Source: Hippophae tibetana
Taxonomy: Eukaryota > Streptophyta > Magnoliopsida > Rosales > Elaeagnaceae
Reading direction: 5' to 3'
Length of the DNA: 64,000 bases
NCBI GenBank assembly: GCA_037013495.1
Contig: CM072811.1
Location: forward strand, 15,940,659 to 16,004,658
Positions 12,291 to 23,818 of this stretch are shown piece after piece; position 1 is the stretch's first letter, and each line of letters starts with the position of its first letter. A model generated the notes under the pieces. The model ran no database searches. It was not told the DNA's origin and was given only the letters and a program-made list of their open reading frames with translations. Made by a program: the position numbers and the translations under genes.

Positions 12291-12299
12291 CAAGCTTGC

Positions 12300-12792
12300 T
12301 ACAAATAAAAAACATTTGGTGCGGGAACTTGAACAATCTAAGGAAGCTATAAAAAGGTTAACTATTAGAGCTAAAAGGTTGAGCAAAGTTCTGGATTATG
12401 AAAATCCTTTTGGAGACGAGATAGAGCTAGGATATGTAGATAAGTGTATCACACCATCCTCTTAAAAAACAATTGAGTTTGTAAAATCCTTCGAATCTTC
12501 TACTTCACAAGTTACAAATACAACTTCAACATCAAAGACTATTGTTTTATGGCCTTCTAATACCACTCATATAGTTATTAATTATGTACAAAGAACTATT
12601 GCATCTATAATTGATAAAATTGTTAGGTTTGTACATGTATGTCATCATTGTGGTAGAAAATGTCATATTAGGCCCAAGTGTAGATTTTTTTATGAGTGCT
12701 TTTAAATTTAATAATACTTTTTGTACTTCATGTAGTAGGACTCATTACCATAATCCATCTATGCATGTTGCATCATATTCCAGGATGAATTG
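12300..12792 (+). pseudogene. Copia gag fragment with zinc knuckle
   Basis: The plus-strand translation contains a charged helix-like stretch (ELEQSKEAIKRL, YENPFGDEIELG) and then, at 12640-12681, CHHCGRKCHIRPKC, an exact CX2CX4HX4C nucleocapsid knuckle. The flanking words (VCHHCG, HIRPKC) are typical of plant copia Gag. An in-frame TAA near 12463 and a lack of pol downstream show a relic. It abuts inverted spacer copy c, which could be the LTR of the same lost element. Confidence 0.7.
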
Positions 12793-13104
12793 AAATTATA
12801 ATAACATGTTTAAAAATTCTACTATAAAACATGAAGTTATTGGTTTAAGAAGGCATGTAAAATTCGACACTTTTAATTCTAGGATTAATTAGCATCATCT
12901 ATCATGCATATTGTATATTTATTTAGGATGAATGAGAAATGTAAAGGTAAGTCAAGTAATATGCCAATGACAACCAAGGTAGTTGACTTCTAACACAAAG
13001 ATTAAGAAACCAATATTCGAGAAAGTTTTGGTTAAGAAAGATTGTCTCTTTCTGATCACCTAGACGTCATTTATTATTCAATTAGATACTTTTTTTAGTG
13101 CTTA

Positions 13105-13260
13105 ATTAACTTAATTTATTAACTTAATTAACTTAGATTTTCACTTAACTTAATTTATTAATTTAATTAACTTAGATTTTATTTAACATTAATTTATTAA
13201 TGTAATTAACTTAGATTTTCACTTAACTTAATTTATTAACTTAATTAACGTAGATTTTAA
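13105..13260. repeat. AT-rich tandem repeat (~48 bp, 3-4 copies)
   Basis: Imperfect copies built on TTATTAACTTAATTAACTTAGATTTTCACTTAAC. They differ by single bases and a short indel. No gene is visible in the 12793-13560 stretch that contains them. Confidence 0.8.
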
Positions 13261-13569
13261 TAGCATGAAAAGTAAAGATCTAAGTGAGTTATGTCTAGGA
13301 GACTAGTTCTTGTAAGCCTTTGTGGCACTAGTCTTTCCTGGGAATGTTGTTCTATTTAGAAGAATGATTTTTAAGAAGGCCTTGCCCCACCACTCTTTCT
13401 TGGGAGCACTATTGGTTAATATTGATTATGTTATTTAACTTAAAGATTATAATATAAAAAAATAAAAAATTGCTGAAGTTATCTCCAAAATTTCAAAGTT
13501 TTAATTACAAAATTGTGATAAAAGGAGGTAGTTGTTTTTTTAGATATAGGTAAAATGTGTTTTGATGCT

Positions 13570-15083
13570 TTAGTTATTTGATTTGTACCAAGAAGTGAGT
13601 TATCTAAAGCCCTCAATCATGTCCATATTTTTAAGTAAATAAATTTTTGAAAATCCATAGGGCATGACTTAAAAAGTATAGATAGACAAACGTTTCCTAG
13701 CTATAGGTTTGATTGACTCAATGGTTTGAAGACATTGAGCTTACTTAAAATGAAATCCCTTAAGTTATGTCTTGCTAAGACGTTAAACTAAGCTCTAGAT
13801 TGACTCAATTATTTGTTTTATTTTAGTTTAATTTCATGTGAATAATTTTAAAATTGTAAAAACTAAAAAAATTTGTTAAGATATTAGAAATTTACAACGA
13901 TCTGTCTATGTGAACTTTAATGATGAACATGATGAATGTGAATTTTTCTTCTTTTTCTCTTTATCTTTAATTTACAATTGTTATATTGAGGATAATTTAA
14001 GTTTTAGGTTAAGAGTGGTGGAAAATTATCATACTTAATTTTAAATATTTTAACAATTTTAAAAAAAATTATGTTAACATTTTCATTTTTATCGTGTTTG
14101 ATTTTATTTTTTTGTGTGGTTTAGTAATTTTTAGAATTTTAGGATTAGTTTTTAAAAATTTTCTTACCAAAATTTATTATTTCTTTAAATCAAATTTAAG
14201 TAAATAGTTAAGTCTTTTGCACTGTTAGATTATGTTTTGAAAACATATCATGGATTATATGGTAATTAGTTAGTTTTTGTCATGACTAGTATTTCTTGAT
14301 AAGGTGTGAAAATTATATTAAACCTAAAATCAATATTTAGGAATCAAATAGTAGAGACTACCCTTGTGAGATATAATTTGAGTCTAATTTTCTTTATTTT
14401 GAGTGAAATATATTTTTTCTACTCCAAACACATTTGTTATTTCTTCAAATTATTAGATGATCTCTATAAGACTTAGTATTGAATGTCTGGATTTTTACAT
14501 CTTAATGAAGTGGTATATATTTATTTTTCATTTTCTTAGATTATATGATTTAAGTAGAAATTGATAGTATATGTCTTTCTTCATTCATGTATGGCTTCTA
14601 TTTAAAAAGAATTATATCTAGGGTTACCTATACAAATACAAACAAAAGACCAAATATTAACCACTCATCTTACTATATAAAAATGTACAATTTGTACATG
14701 GGTTCACACTCTAAAAAAATGGATTCTCTTATAAAAAAAAGGAATGTAAGAGAAAGAAAGAGGTAAAAATGAATAGTATGATATATTTTTAATATGAAAT
14801 ATGAAAATAATTTTCAATTAATTATTATAATAAATCATGAATGTTTAGGAAGTTGAAATCATCTATGCTTAAGATTTTAATTATGAAATTTAAAAGAGAT
14901 TATAAGCATGCGATATATTTGTATTTCATTTCTTTATTTTAAAATTTAGTTAACTTCTTATTTTATTTGTTTTATTTTGCTTACATTTGTTTTTGTTAAT
15001 GTGTGTGGGTATCATTATTGAAAACCCTCACGAGTCTTAAACTCGTCCACTAGGGTAACCTAGGGGTTTAAAGGCTTGTTGCA
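13570..15083 (+). mobile_element. Athila-like gypsy fragment, post-gag spacer
   Basis: The fragment holds GCTAAGACGTTAAACTAAGC at about 13772, a landmark found just after the gag-protease frame in plant Athila-type elements. The same landmark is recognisable on the minus strand near 19650 and 33640. Further down, GGAATCAAATAGTAGAGACTACC (about 14340) matches the minus strand near 19270. So this is the same non-coding region as in gypsy A, but on the opposite strand. No protein domain survives. Confidence 0.6.
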
Positions 15084-15547
15084 TGATGAGTGCTCAAAAA
15101 GTACTAAAATTACCATGTTTTTATGCACGTTAATTGATTAAAAAGATATATATATTTATATGATTTTATCATATATTTATATAAATCTATATTTTCGGAA
15201 TCACAGGTATTTTTATTATTTTTCAGGTATTTTCACTTAAAAAGTAATTTAAAGACTCAGAAAAATACTAAAGGCAATACATCATAAATATATTCATAAA
15301 ATAAATGAGAAAAAGTAAAAAAAATATGGAAAAATTGGACAAAATGGGTCAAAAGGTCAAAAATGTCAAAAATGATGAAATTCCGCACACATCTGCCCAG
15401 CAATGCTGGCCAATGCGCGCGCATAACCCGCACAACGCCTGGTTCGCGCACGCTGCACGCCCAATCCGTGCATGCCTATGCTCCATTCCACATGCACGCT
15501 GCATCCGTCTACCCCATTACATGTGCGCCGCCGCGCCCCACCTACCA

Positions 15548-15555
15548 TGACGTCA
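15548..15555 (+). promoter_or_regulatory. TGACGTCA palindrome upstream of TATA (unit 1)
   Basis: A perfect TGACGTCA, the core recognised by plant TGA/bZIP factors, lies about 80 bp upstream of the TATA box. The same word occurs at 22342-22349 (unit 3) and 26152-26159 (unit 4); unit 5 keeps CGACGTCA at 35201-35208. Binding is inferred from the motif only. Confidence 0.6.
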
Positions 15556-15636
15556 GTGATGATGTCATCATCACCTACTACGCTTTTCCTCCATTTTTAA
15601 GCAATTTTTCACCCACTTTTTCTTCCTCTCCTCACC

Positions 15637-15644
15637 TATAAATA
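15637..15644 (+). promoter_or_regulatory. TATA box of LTR-like unit 1
   Basis: CCTATAAATACC sits between the GC-rich block and a CT-rich leader. Equivalent boxes lie at 17523 (unit 2, TATAAAAG), 22431 (unit 3) and 35289 (unit 5). Unit 4 has TGTAAATA at that place on its own strand, so its box is probably dead. Confidence 0.7.
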
Positions 15645-16894
15645 CCCTCATTCTCTTCACATAAAACCACACCTCAAAAACATCATCTTCTCTCTTTCTT
15701 TCTCTCCATTTCTTAGTTTTTAGTTTTTCTTAGTTTTAGAGTTTTTCTCATTTTGAGAAGAACTAATTATGATTTTGTAATTTATTAGCTTTTTGATTCA
15801 ATAAATGGAAATAAAATTTTCGTTTGGAGGTTTTCTAGTAACAAGAATAACATCAAAGTACTGTAAGGATTTTATTTTCTTTACACTTATTTTTTATGTT
15901 TTAATCTTATTATATTTAATTTGTTTGTGATTAAATTTAACTTTGTTGGTTGTTTGTAAACATGATATAATAATAACGTTGTTATGCTTGCGAAATATTA
16001 AATAGGGAAAAATCTCTAAAATGAATTGATTTTGATTTTATTCAAGATTTTATATTAAAAACGTTAGAGAGAAATATATTATTTTTCATTACAAACTTAA
16101 ATCTGAAAATTAGATTTTAAGGTTTAGTTATCTGGTCTGATTTAGAGTAGTGCTCTTTTATTTTTTTGGTACAATCACCCGGTAGTTAGACCGAAGCTCT
16201 ATTTTAAAAGTTTTTATAAGAATTATTATCTGAAAATGTATTGAAAACATGTTTTAAATAATAGTTTTAAAACTTGAAAGTTAGTACTCGGATAATTAAA
16301 TTCTTAGGTTTAAATTGGACACCTTGAATAAAGTTTAAACTATCTAACCCCACCAAAGGTGGCATTTAAATGGTTCATTTTCAATCTCTTAGAAAAAAGG
16401 AATTAATTTAATTAACCAAATTAGTTATCAACCCCACCCATAGGTGTGAATTGATTTGTTTAGTTAACAAAGAATATCTAACCCCACCAAATGTGGCGTT
16501 CATATAAAAAAAAAGAATCAATAAATATCAATTTATATCTTTAATAACATAAATAATATGAGAAAACATAATTAACTTAGTTATTATATCCATAAATACT
16601 ATACTATTATAAAAGATAAAATTTGCATAAATCTTTATTGAATTTGTATCTATATTTATTTTTATGTTATTAGATTAGAAACACAAAAACTCAAATATCA
16701 TGACAGGATGTTTAGGATTTAATTTTGTTTTTAAAAGTTTGATTAATAAATTAAAAACCACATATATTCCTTCCTTAGATCGACCTTGGGAGTATACTTA
16801 TCATTTTCTATGAAATGATTCGTGCACTTACGAGAGTTTTATAAATATAAAACCAAAGTATTGGCAGAATCGGCGATGTCGGTTCTTCTCATCA

Positions 16895-17020
16895 TTGCGT
16901 ACGCTAAATGCAACTGTGTCAATGCACATAAGTGATTTAGGATAGTTTAATTTTTAATTTTAATTTTAGTTTTTACCACTTCTCTTGCTAAGGGACCAAC
17001 AAGAAGTTGGTTACGGGTTG
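16895..17020 (+). other. Host Athila-like sequence between LTR units 1 and 2
   Basis: About 125 bp continue the Athila-like sequence interrupted by unit 1 (GCTTGTTGCA before, TTGCGTACGC after). It includes GTGATTTAGG, a phrase common downstream of Athila internal regions. No coding potential is visible. Confidence 0.5.
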
Positions 17021-18819
17021 TGATAAGTGCTTAAAAAGAACTAAAATTAGCATGATTTAATGTACTTTAATTGATTAACTAGATTTATACTTGTATGATT
17101 TTATCATATTTTTATATAAATTTGTCTTTTCAAAATCATGGGTATTTTTATTTTTTTCAGGTATTTTCGTCCAAAAATAATTTAAAGACTAAAAAAAATA
17201 CTGGAGGCAATACATAACAAATATGTTGAGAAAAATGAGAAAAAGTTAGAAAATGAAAAAATTGGACAAAATGCGTCAAAAAGGTCAAAAATGCTCCGAG
17301 CCCCACACATCATGCCTATCCTGCGCTCAATTGTGCCCATTCATTCTAAGTCCTATACATGCACACCCAACACACTTCTGTCATATCTAGCACACACCTA
17401 GCATACGCTTACGCACAACCAGCACAGGTCTATGTCGTGTCCCTCGCGCACTAGCTTGTTCAAACATGTTCAAAATCAATTTTTGAAATATTTTCCTACC
17501 ATTTTTTTTTCTTTTCCTCACCTATAAAAGGACCCTCTTTTCCATTATAAAAAACACACAATTTTCTGAGCACTTTCTCTCTCTATCTTTCTTTTTCTAG
17601 AAAGTTTTCTTAGTTTTTTTAGTTTGAAGTTTTAAAGTTCTTCTCTTTTTTAGAAGAACTAGCTATGATTTTATAGATTTTTAGTTTTTGATTCAATAAA
17701 TAGAAATGTAAATCCGTTTGGAGGTTTTCCAACAATAGAATTTGCATCAAAGTTCTATGAGGATTCTTTTGAGGTATAATTTTAAAATGAATTTTTTACA
17801 GTTTTTTTTATGTTTTATTCTTATATGTTATGTTTAATTTATTTGTGATTAAATTTAACATGGCTAGCTATTTGTAAATATGATATAATAATAATGTTGT
17901 CGTGGTTGCAAAATATTAAATAGGTAGAACATTTCTATAAAATAAATTGACTTTATTTTTATTTAAGATTTTATATTAAGGATGTTAGAGAGAAATATAT
18001 TATTTTTTATTTTAAACTTAAATCTGAAAATTAGATTTTAAAGTTTAATTATCCGATCTGATTCAAGGTAGTGTTCTTTTATTTGTTGGTATAATCACCC
18101 GATAGTTAGAGTGAAACTTTACTTCAAAAGTTTTATAAGAACTATTATTCAAAAATATATTGGCCACATATTTTTAGTAATGGTTTTAAAACTTGAAAGT
18201 TAGTACTTGGATAATTAAATTCTTAGGTTTAATTTGGATACCTTGAATAAAGTTTAAAATTTCTAACCCCACCAAAGGTGGCATTTGAATGGTTCCTTTT
18301 CAATCTCTTAGAAAAAAAGAATTAATTTAATTAACCAAATTAATTATCTACCTCACTCATAAGTGTTAATTGATTTTCTTAATTAACAAAGAATATATAA
18401 CTCCACCAAAGGTGATATTCATATATAAAAAAAGAGAATGAATAAATATCAATTTATATCTTTAATAACCTAAATAATATGAGTAAGCATAATTAACATA
18501 ATTATTATATCCTTAAATACTCCACTATTATGAATGATAAAAATTTGTCTAATTGTTTATTGAATCCATATCTACGTTTATTTTTTTATATTATTAGATT
18601 AGGAAACAAAAAAACAAAAATATGGTGACATGATGTTTAAGATTTAATGTCATTTTTAAAAGTTTGAATAATAAATTAAAAACCGTATATATTCATTTAT
18701 TATATCGACCTTGGGAGTATACTTGTGATTTTCTATAAAATTATTCGTGTATTTGTGAGAGTTTTACAAATATAAAACCAAAGTATTTGCATAATTGGCA
18801 TTGTCGATTTTGTTCATCA
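17021..18819 (+). repeat. LTR-like unit 2 (1799 bp), most diverged
   Basis: It starts TGATAAGTGCTT and ends TGTTCATCA. It matches units 1, 3 and 5 along its length, with TATAAAAG at 17523 and AATAAA near 17696. It lacks the TGACGTCA site, and its GC block (17288-17460) has decayed. The flanking 5-mers (GGTTG and AGAAT) do not match, unlike the other four units. The host sequence is plus-strand Athila-like on its left and minus-strand Athila-like on its right. Confidence 0.8.
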
Positions 18820-19645
18820 AGAATCTAAAAACTAAAATTTAAGAATATTTTGATCATTTATCAAGTTTATTTCAGAAATCCTTTTTCCTTTTCTTCTTGT
18901 GTTCTTGATTGGATACTTGAATTCGACTTATCAAAGAAGGACTTTATTTTCTTAGGGTCCTAATCCAATCATCCTCCACACATTCTTAGTAAATCAATTG
19001 TTCCTATTCCTTTGAGTTCATGGATTCCTAGGGTTGTTCGCCTAGAGGGTTTGCATCAATTTCAATTTCTACTCAAATCATTTAATAAAAAAAATGAAAA
19101 TAACTAAATGATATTTCATTTGATTGTTTAAAATCCTAATATTCAATGCCAAACCTATAGAAATCATCTAATAATTTAAAATCATAGAAAAAGTGTTTAA
19201 AAGAGTAGAATAAATATTAGCACTCAAAATAAAACACTATTAACTCAATAATATCACAAGGTAGTCTCCCCTATTTGATTCCTAAACACCAAATTTGGAT
19301 TCATCTCAATTTTAAAATTAAAAACATAAAATATAAACTAATAATAGAACTAACTTTTACACTAAACATTGAAAATGTTTAATAAATCAAACAAAAAATT
19401 CATAAGGACTTAATTAATCATTAAAATTTGACCAAAAGTACGATAGTTTTGTATCAAAAAAAATTTTATTGGACCTATTTGCACAACCAAAACTAAACTA
19501 AAATTTGTCATCAATGTTTTCAACTATACATATGTTCATAAAAGCATTCAAAAGGAGAAAATAGAAAATTAAATAAACTAAAAGGAATAGGAAAATATTA
19601 CCTAAAATAATGGGTTTCCTCCACCACACGTTTTATTTAACGTCT
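18820..19645 (-). other. Gypsy A non-coding spacer after protease
   Basis: No gene is seen. On the minus strand it starts at the GACGTTAAATAAAACGTG landmark (about 19640) and runs through AT-rich sequence sharing GGAATCAAATAGGGGAGACTACC with the plus strand near 14340. In complete relatives, pol would follow; here it is absent and unit 2 abuts. Confidence 0.55.
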
Positions 19646-19659
19646 TGGCAAGGTGTTGC

Positions 19660-21080
19660 CTTTTCTATTCAAGGAGGTTTCAATGTATCGTTGAAGTTCT
19701 TATTCCATCCTTCATCTTAGCCTTTCTCAGAATAAGGATTCATTGTCCTTGGAAAATATTTATAACTAGTATTACAAAAATAACATTCCTTTCCAGAATA
19801 AGAGAACTTATAACTCATGTCTTTTTCATGGAAACACATAATGTGTTCTTTGTAGGCATCATCCTAAATTGAGGCTTTTAATGTTTCCTTCACCCTCTTT
19901 ATATTATATGGATTATCAATGTTATCAACTATCTTATTATATAAGTGAATGTCATATACATGTATGTCTTCATAATCAATATAAGAACATTTATCAATAA
20001 AAGAGATAGAAGGAGTCGGTGAAGAATTAAATTTTTTAAAATGTATTGTCTATTCCAATACTTTCATGGTTAAAATCTCACTATAAACATCAATAATAGT
20101 CTTGGTTCTGGCCATGAATGGCCTACGAAGAAGAATAATTTGTTCCTTGTCAATAGATGGATTTTCCTTCATATCTAACATATCAAAATCTATAGGTAGA
20201 ATTAGCTTATCTACCTATACAAGCAAATTATCAACCATGATGGTGGGCTTCAACTCCTCCAATCCTAGTTACAAGTATATTGAGTATGGCATGAGGTTAA
20301 TATATGCACCTAAATCTAACATAACCTTAACCACCTTCTTACCCCTCAAATAATATTTAAACTACCAAGATCCTTCAGGTGGTGTAGAAATGGGATATGC
20401 AGTCGGTATGGCTCCAGTGCCTTATGCAACATGGGAGTGTCAGATGACTCTTCTTGATTCTCCTTAAAAGGATCCATAGTTTTAGCAATTATGTTCATAC
20501 CTTCCTTTGAAGCTACTTACACCTCACTTATGTTTCCTACATCAAGCGGTAAATCATTAAAAATTTCAGAAAAATTAGTCTTTATCACCTTACCACTTTA
20601 TAGGGTTGTAATATCATTGGCTTCTTATTGCATCTCTCCTTTCTCTTATTTTTGTAAATGCTCAAATAGTTACCTTACCTTTCCATCATTTTCATATATG
20701 CCTTTAAAGAATCCAACCTTTGATTAGTTTTCACTGATTATCTTTTCTTACTTGATTGGAAGCATTCAAGTTATTTTCTAAGATTGGTTCATTTGGTAGG
20801 TTATATGGCATGTTTTGATTGAACTGTTGGTCCTACATGTGATTTTGGTTCCGAGCATAGATAGGGTTGTGTGCCCTCCAACAAAAAGTGGGATGATTTA
20901 TCTACCTTAGATTGTAAGTGTTTGCATAGGGGTCATTCTTAGGTCTAATTCGATAACCCTCCATTGCATTCATCTATTCATGACTTAGACCTTCAAATGG
21001 TTCACTTTAAAAAGGACAAGTGTATATCACCATACCCATAATTACTATAGATTCCACATACCTCTCTATTATGCTTAAAA
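19660..21080 (-). pseudogene. Gypsy A gag C-terminus and aspartic protease, broken
   Basis: On the minus strand, near 20870-20960, a Pro/Asn-rich stretch with INHPTFCW and NPIYARNQNH equals the region after the gag capsid in Athila-type elements. Near 20600 comes ITTL.SGKVI, then at about 20310 MLDLGAYINLMPYSIY, with the protease active-site DLGA, and near 20130 RRPFMARTKTIIDVYSE, the C-terminal protease strand. Stops and frame changes are frequent. This protease would cut the element's polyprotein; this copy cannot. Confidence 0.8.
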
Positions 21081-21827
21081 TTATAAGATCACAAGAAGAA
21101 TTAGAAGAAGAATATGATGATATTGAATAGCATAAGTTTCTTATAATATTTAATAATAATGTAATTAAGTTAAATATATATATGTATGTATTGTATATAA
21201 ATTATTTTTTGTTATAAATTTAGTTTTTAAGTAATTAATTAATATTTAATTTTTCAATTAATAGAATGTGTTTAAAAACGTTTTTAAACACATTTTGGTA
21301 TTTTCTACTATTAAGTGATCGAAAACTTGCAATGAGGCTAACAAAAAATAACCAAAATATGTTTAAAAGGTGATATGGAATTTTAAGTCGGTTCTACAAG
21401 TGAATCGACTTAAAATTTTAAGTCATGTGTAGCGTCGGTTTACACATAGAATTGACTTATACATGTTAACTAATGCTACCTTATTTGTTTTCCTTATTTT
21501 CTTCTCTCTCCCATTTACTGACAGTGCTAGGTCGTGTTTCCCCTTCCCTTACAGAGACCGTATGTTATTTAATAATATTGTAATTAAGTTAAATAAATAT
21601 ATGTATGTATTTTATATAAATTAGTTTTTGTTATAAATTTAGTTCTTAAGTATTTAATTAATCTTTAATTTTTCAATTAACAAAATTTATTTAAAAATTA
21701 TTTTAATCATATTTTGGTTTTTTCTGCTATTAATGGATCGAAAACATGCAGTGAGGTTAGTAGAAAATAACCAAAATATGTTTTAAAAGGGATATGGCAT
21801 TTTAAGTCAGTTCTACAGGTGAACTGA

Positions 21828-23818
21828 TGATGAGTGCTCAAAAAACACTAAAATAACCATGATTTTATGTACATTAATTGATTAAAAATATATATATTTA
21901 TATGTTTTATAATATATTTATATAAATTTGTCTTTTTCGGAATCACGGGTATTTTTACTGTTTTTTAGTTATTTTGGCTTAAAAACGCAATTTAAAGACT
22001 CAAAGAGGAATACTTGAAGCAATACATCACAAATATATTAATAAATAAGTGAGGAAAGGTCAACAAACATGGAAAAATTGGACAAAATGGGTCAAAAATG
22101 TCAAAAAGGAGAAAAACGTGCCCAGTTGCCCAACCGCGCGCCCAGCCCAGCGCCGCAGCGCCCCAGCGCCCCAGCCCAGCGCCGCAGCGCCCCAGCCCGC
22201 GCGCCCCAGTGCCCCAGCGCCCCAGCCCGCGCGCTGGCACTGTTCACGCGCGCCGAGCTGCGCGCAGCGACAGCCCCCCTGCGTGCGCACCAACGCCTTT
22301 TCGCCCCATTTTTCACGTGCAGCCGCCCCATGACATCATGATGACGTCATTAATGACCTCAGCATTTCCAATATGCGTTTTTACATTTTTTTTATCATTT
22401 TTTCACTCACTTTTTCTCTCCATTTTCACCTATAAATACCCCCCTTCCCTTCACTTCAAAACACACTTCTCTCTTCTTTTTTTCTCTCATTTCTTAGTTT
22501 TTGAGTTTTTCTTAGTTTCTAAGCTTTTCTTAGTTTCTTTCTTAGTTTTTAGTTCAATTCTCTTAGTTTTAGAGTTCTTCTCTTTTTGAGAGGAACTTGT
22601 AATGTTTTTGTAATAATTTAGATTTTTGATTCAATAAATGGAAGTGCAAATTCCGCTTGGAGGTTTTCTAGCAACGGGAATAGCGTCGAAGTTCTGTAAG
22701 GATTTTATTTTCTTTAAAGTTATTTTTATGCTTTATTCTTACATGTTATATTTAATTTGTCTGTGATTAAATTTAACTCTGCTGGCTGTTTATAAACATG
22801 ATATAATAATAACGTTGTTATGCTTGCGAAATATTAAATAGGTGAAAATTTCTAAAATGAATTGATTTTGTTTTTATTCAAGATTTTATATTAAGAATGT
22901 TAGAGAGAAATATATTATTTTTCATTACAAACTTAAACCTGAAAATTAGATTTTAAGGTTTAGTTATCCGGTCTAATTTAGAGTAGTGCTCTTTTATTTG
23001 TTGGTACAATCGCCCGGTAGTTAGAGTGAAACTCTATTTAAAAAGTTTTTATAAGAATTATTATGTGAAAATGTATTGACAACATGTTTTCAATAGTGGT
23101 TTTAAAACTTGAAAGTTAGTACTCGGATAATTAAATTCTTATGTTTAATTTGGACACCTTGAATAATGTTTAAATTGTCTAACCCCACCAAAGGTGGCAT
23201 TTAAATGGTTCATTTTCAATCTCTTAGAAAAAGGAATTAATTTAATTAACCAAATTAGTTATCAACCCCACCCATAGGTGTTAATTGATTTGTTTAGTTA
23301 ACAAAGAATATCTAACCCCACCAAAGGTGATATTTATATAAAAAAGAGAGAATCAATAAAATATCAATTTATATCTTTAATAACCTAGATAATATGAGCA
23401 AGCATAATTAATTTAGTTATTATATCCATAAATACTCCACTAATATAAATGATAAAATTTTCATAAATATTTATTGAATCTGTATTTGTATTTATTTTTA
23501 GATAAATATTTATTGAATTTGTATCTATGTTTATTTTTTATGTTATTAGATTATATTTAATTAATCTGTATATATGTTTATTTTATGTTATTAGATTAGG
23601 AACACAAAAACCAAACTATCGTGACAGGATGTTTAGGATTTAATTTCGTTTTTAAAAGTTTGAATAATAAATTAAAAACCACATACATTCCTTTCTTAGA
23701 TCGACCTTGGGAGTATACTTATCATTTTCTTCGAAATGATTCGTGCACTTGCGAGAGCTTTATAAATATTAAAACCAAAGTATTGGCAAGATTCGGCGAT
23801 GCCGGTTTTCGCTCATCA
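21828..23818 (+). repeat. LTR-like unit 3 (1991 bp) in the CACTA remnant
   Basis: It starts TGATGAGTGCTC, ends CGCTCATCA, and has a perfect 5-bp target duplication ACTGA (21823-21827 and 23819-23823). It landed within a subterminal CACTA repeat. It has the largest GC block (22115-22330), TGACGTCA at 22342-22349, TATAAATA at 22431-22438 and AATAAA near 22633. A local duplication near 23460-23580 (TATTTATTGAAT, ATGTTTATTTTT) explains its extra length. Confidence 0.88.
22115..22330 (+). repeat. GC-rich minisatellite in unit 3
   Basis: Repeats of CCCAGCGCCGCAGCGC and CCCAGCCCGCGCGC form a nearly pure G/C block within an AT-rich LTR. Open frames on both strands here (proline/alanine/arginine-rich) are by-products of the base composition. 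Confidence 0.85.

Larger units (their letters stand above)
15084..16894 (+). repeat. LTR-like unit 1 (1811 bp), probable solo LTR
   Basis: The unit starts TGATGAGTGCTC and ends TTCTCATCA, so its ends form the inverted repeat TGATGAG/CTCATCA. Flanking 5-mers TTGCA (left) and TTGCG (right) look like a target duplication with one change. Inside are a GC-rich block (15384-15550), TGACGTCA (15548-15555), a TATA box TATAAATA (15637-15644), a pyrimidine-rich leader, and AATAAA (15800-15805). This is the promoter and polyadenylation layout of an LTR. Four related units occur in the window. Confidence 0.85.

Noticed and set aside
15257-15641. Open frames over the GC block of unit 1
   Set aside because: By-product of the LTR block; frames overlap on both strands and match no family.
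21997-22100. Transfer RNA or other small RNA genes anywhere in the window
   Set aside because: I saw no cloverleaf-like sequence or A/B box pair that I could support; plastid trnN, trnR and trnL of the neighbouring plastid region are not included in the transferred block.
22049-22589. Overlapping open frames on both strands, including a 163-codon Pro/Ala/Arg-rich one
   Set aside because: They are translations of a GC-rich minisatellite inside an LTR; no composition or motif of a real protein, and the equivalent frames differ in every LTR copy.
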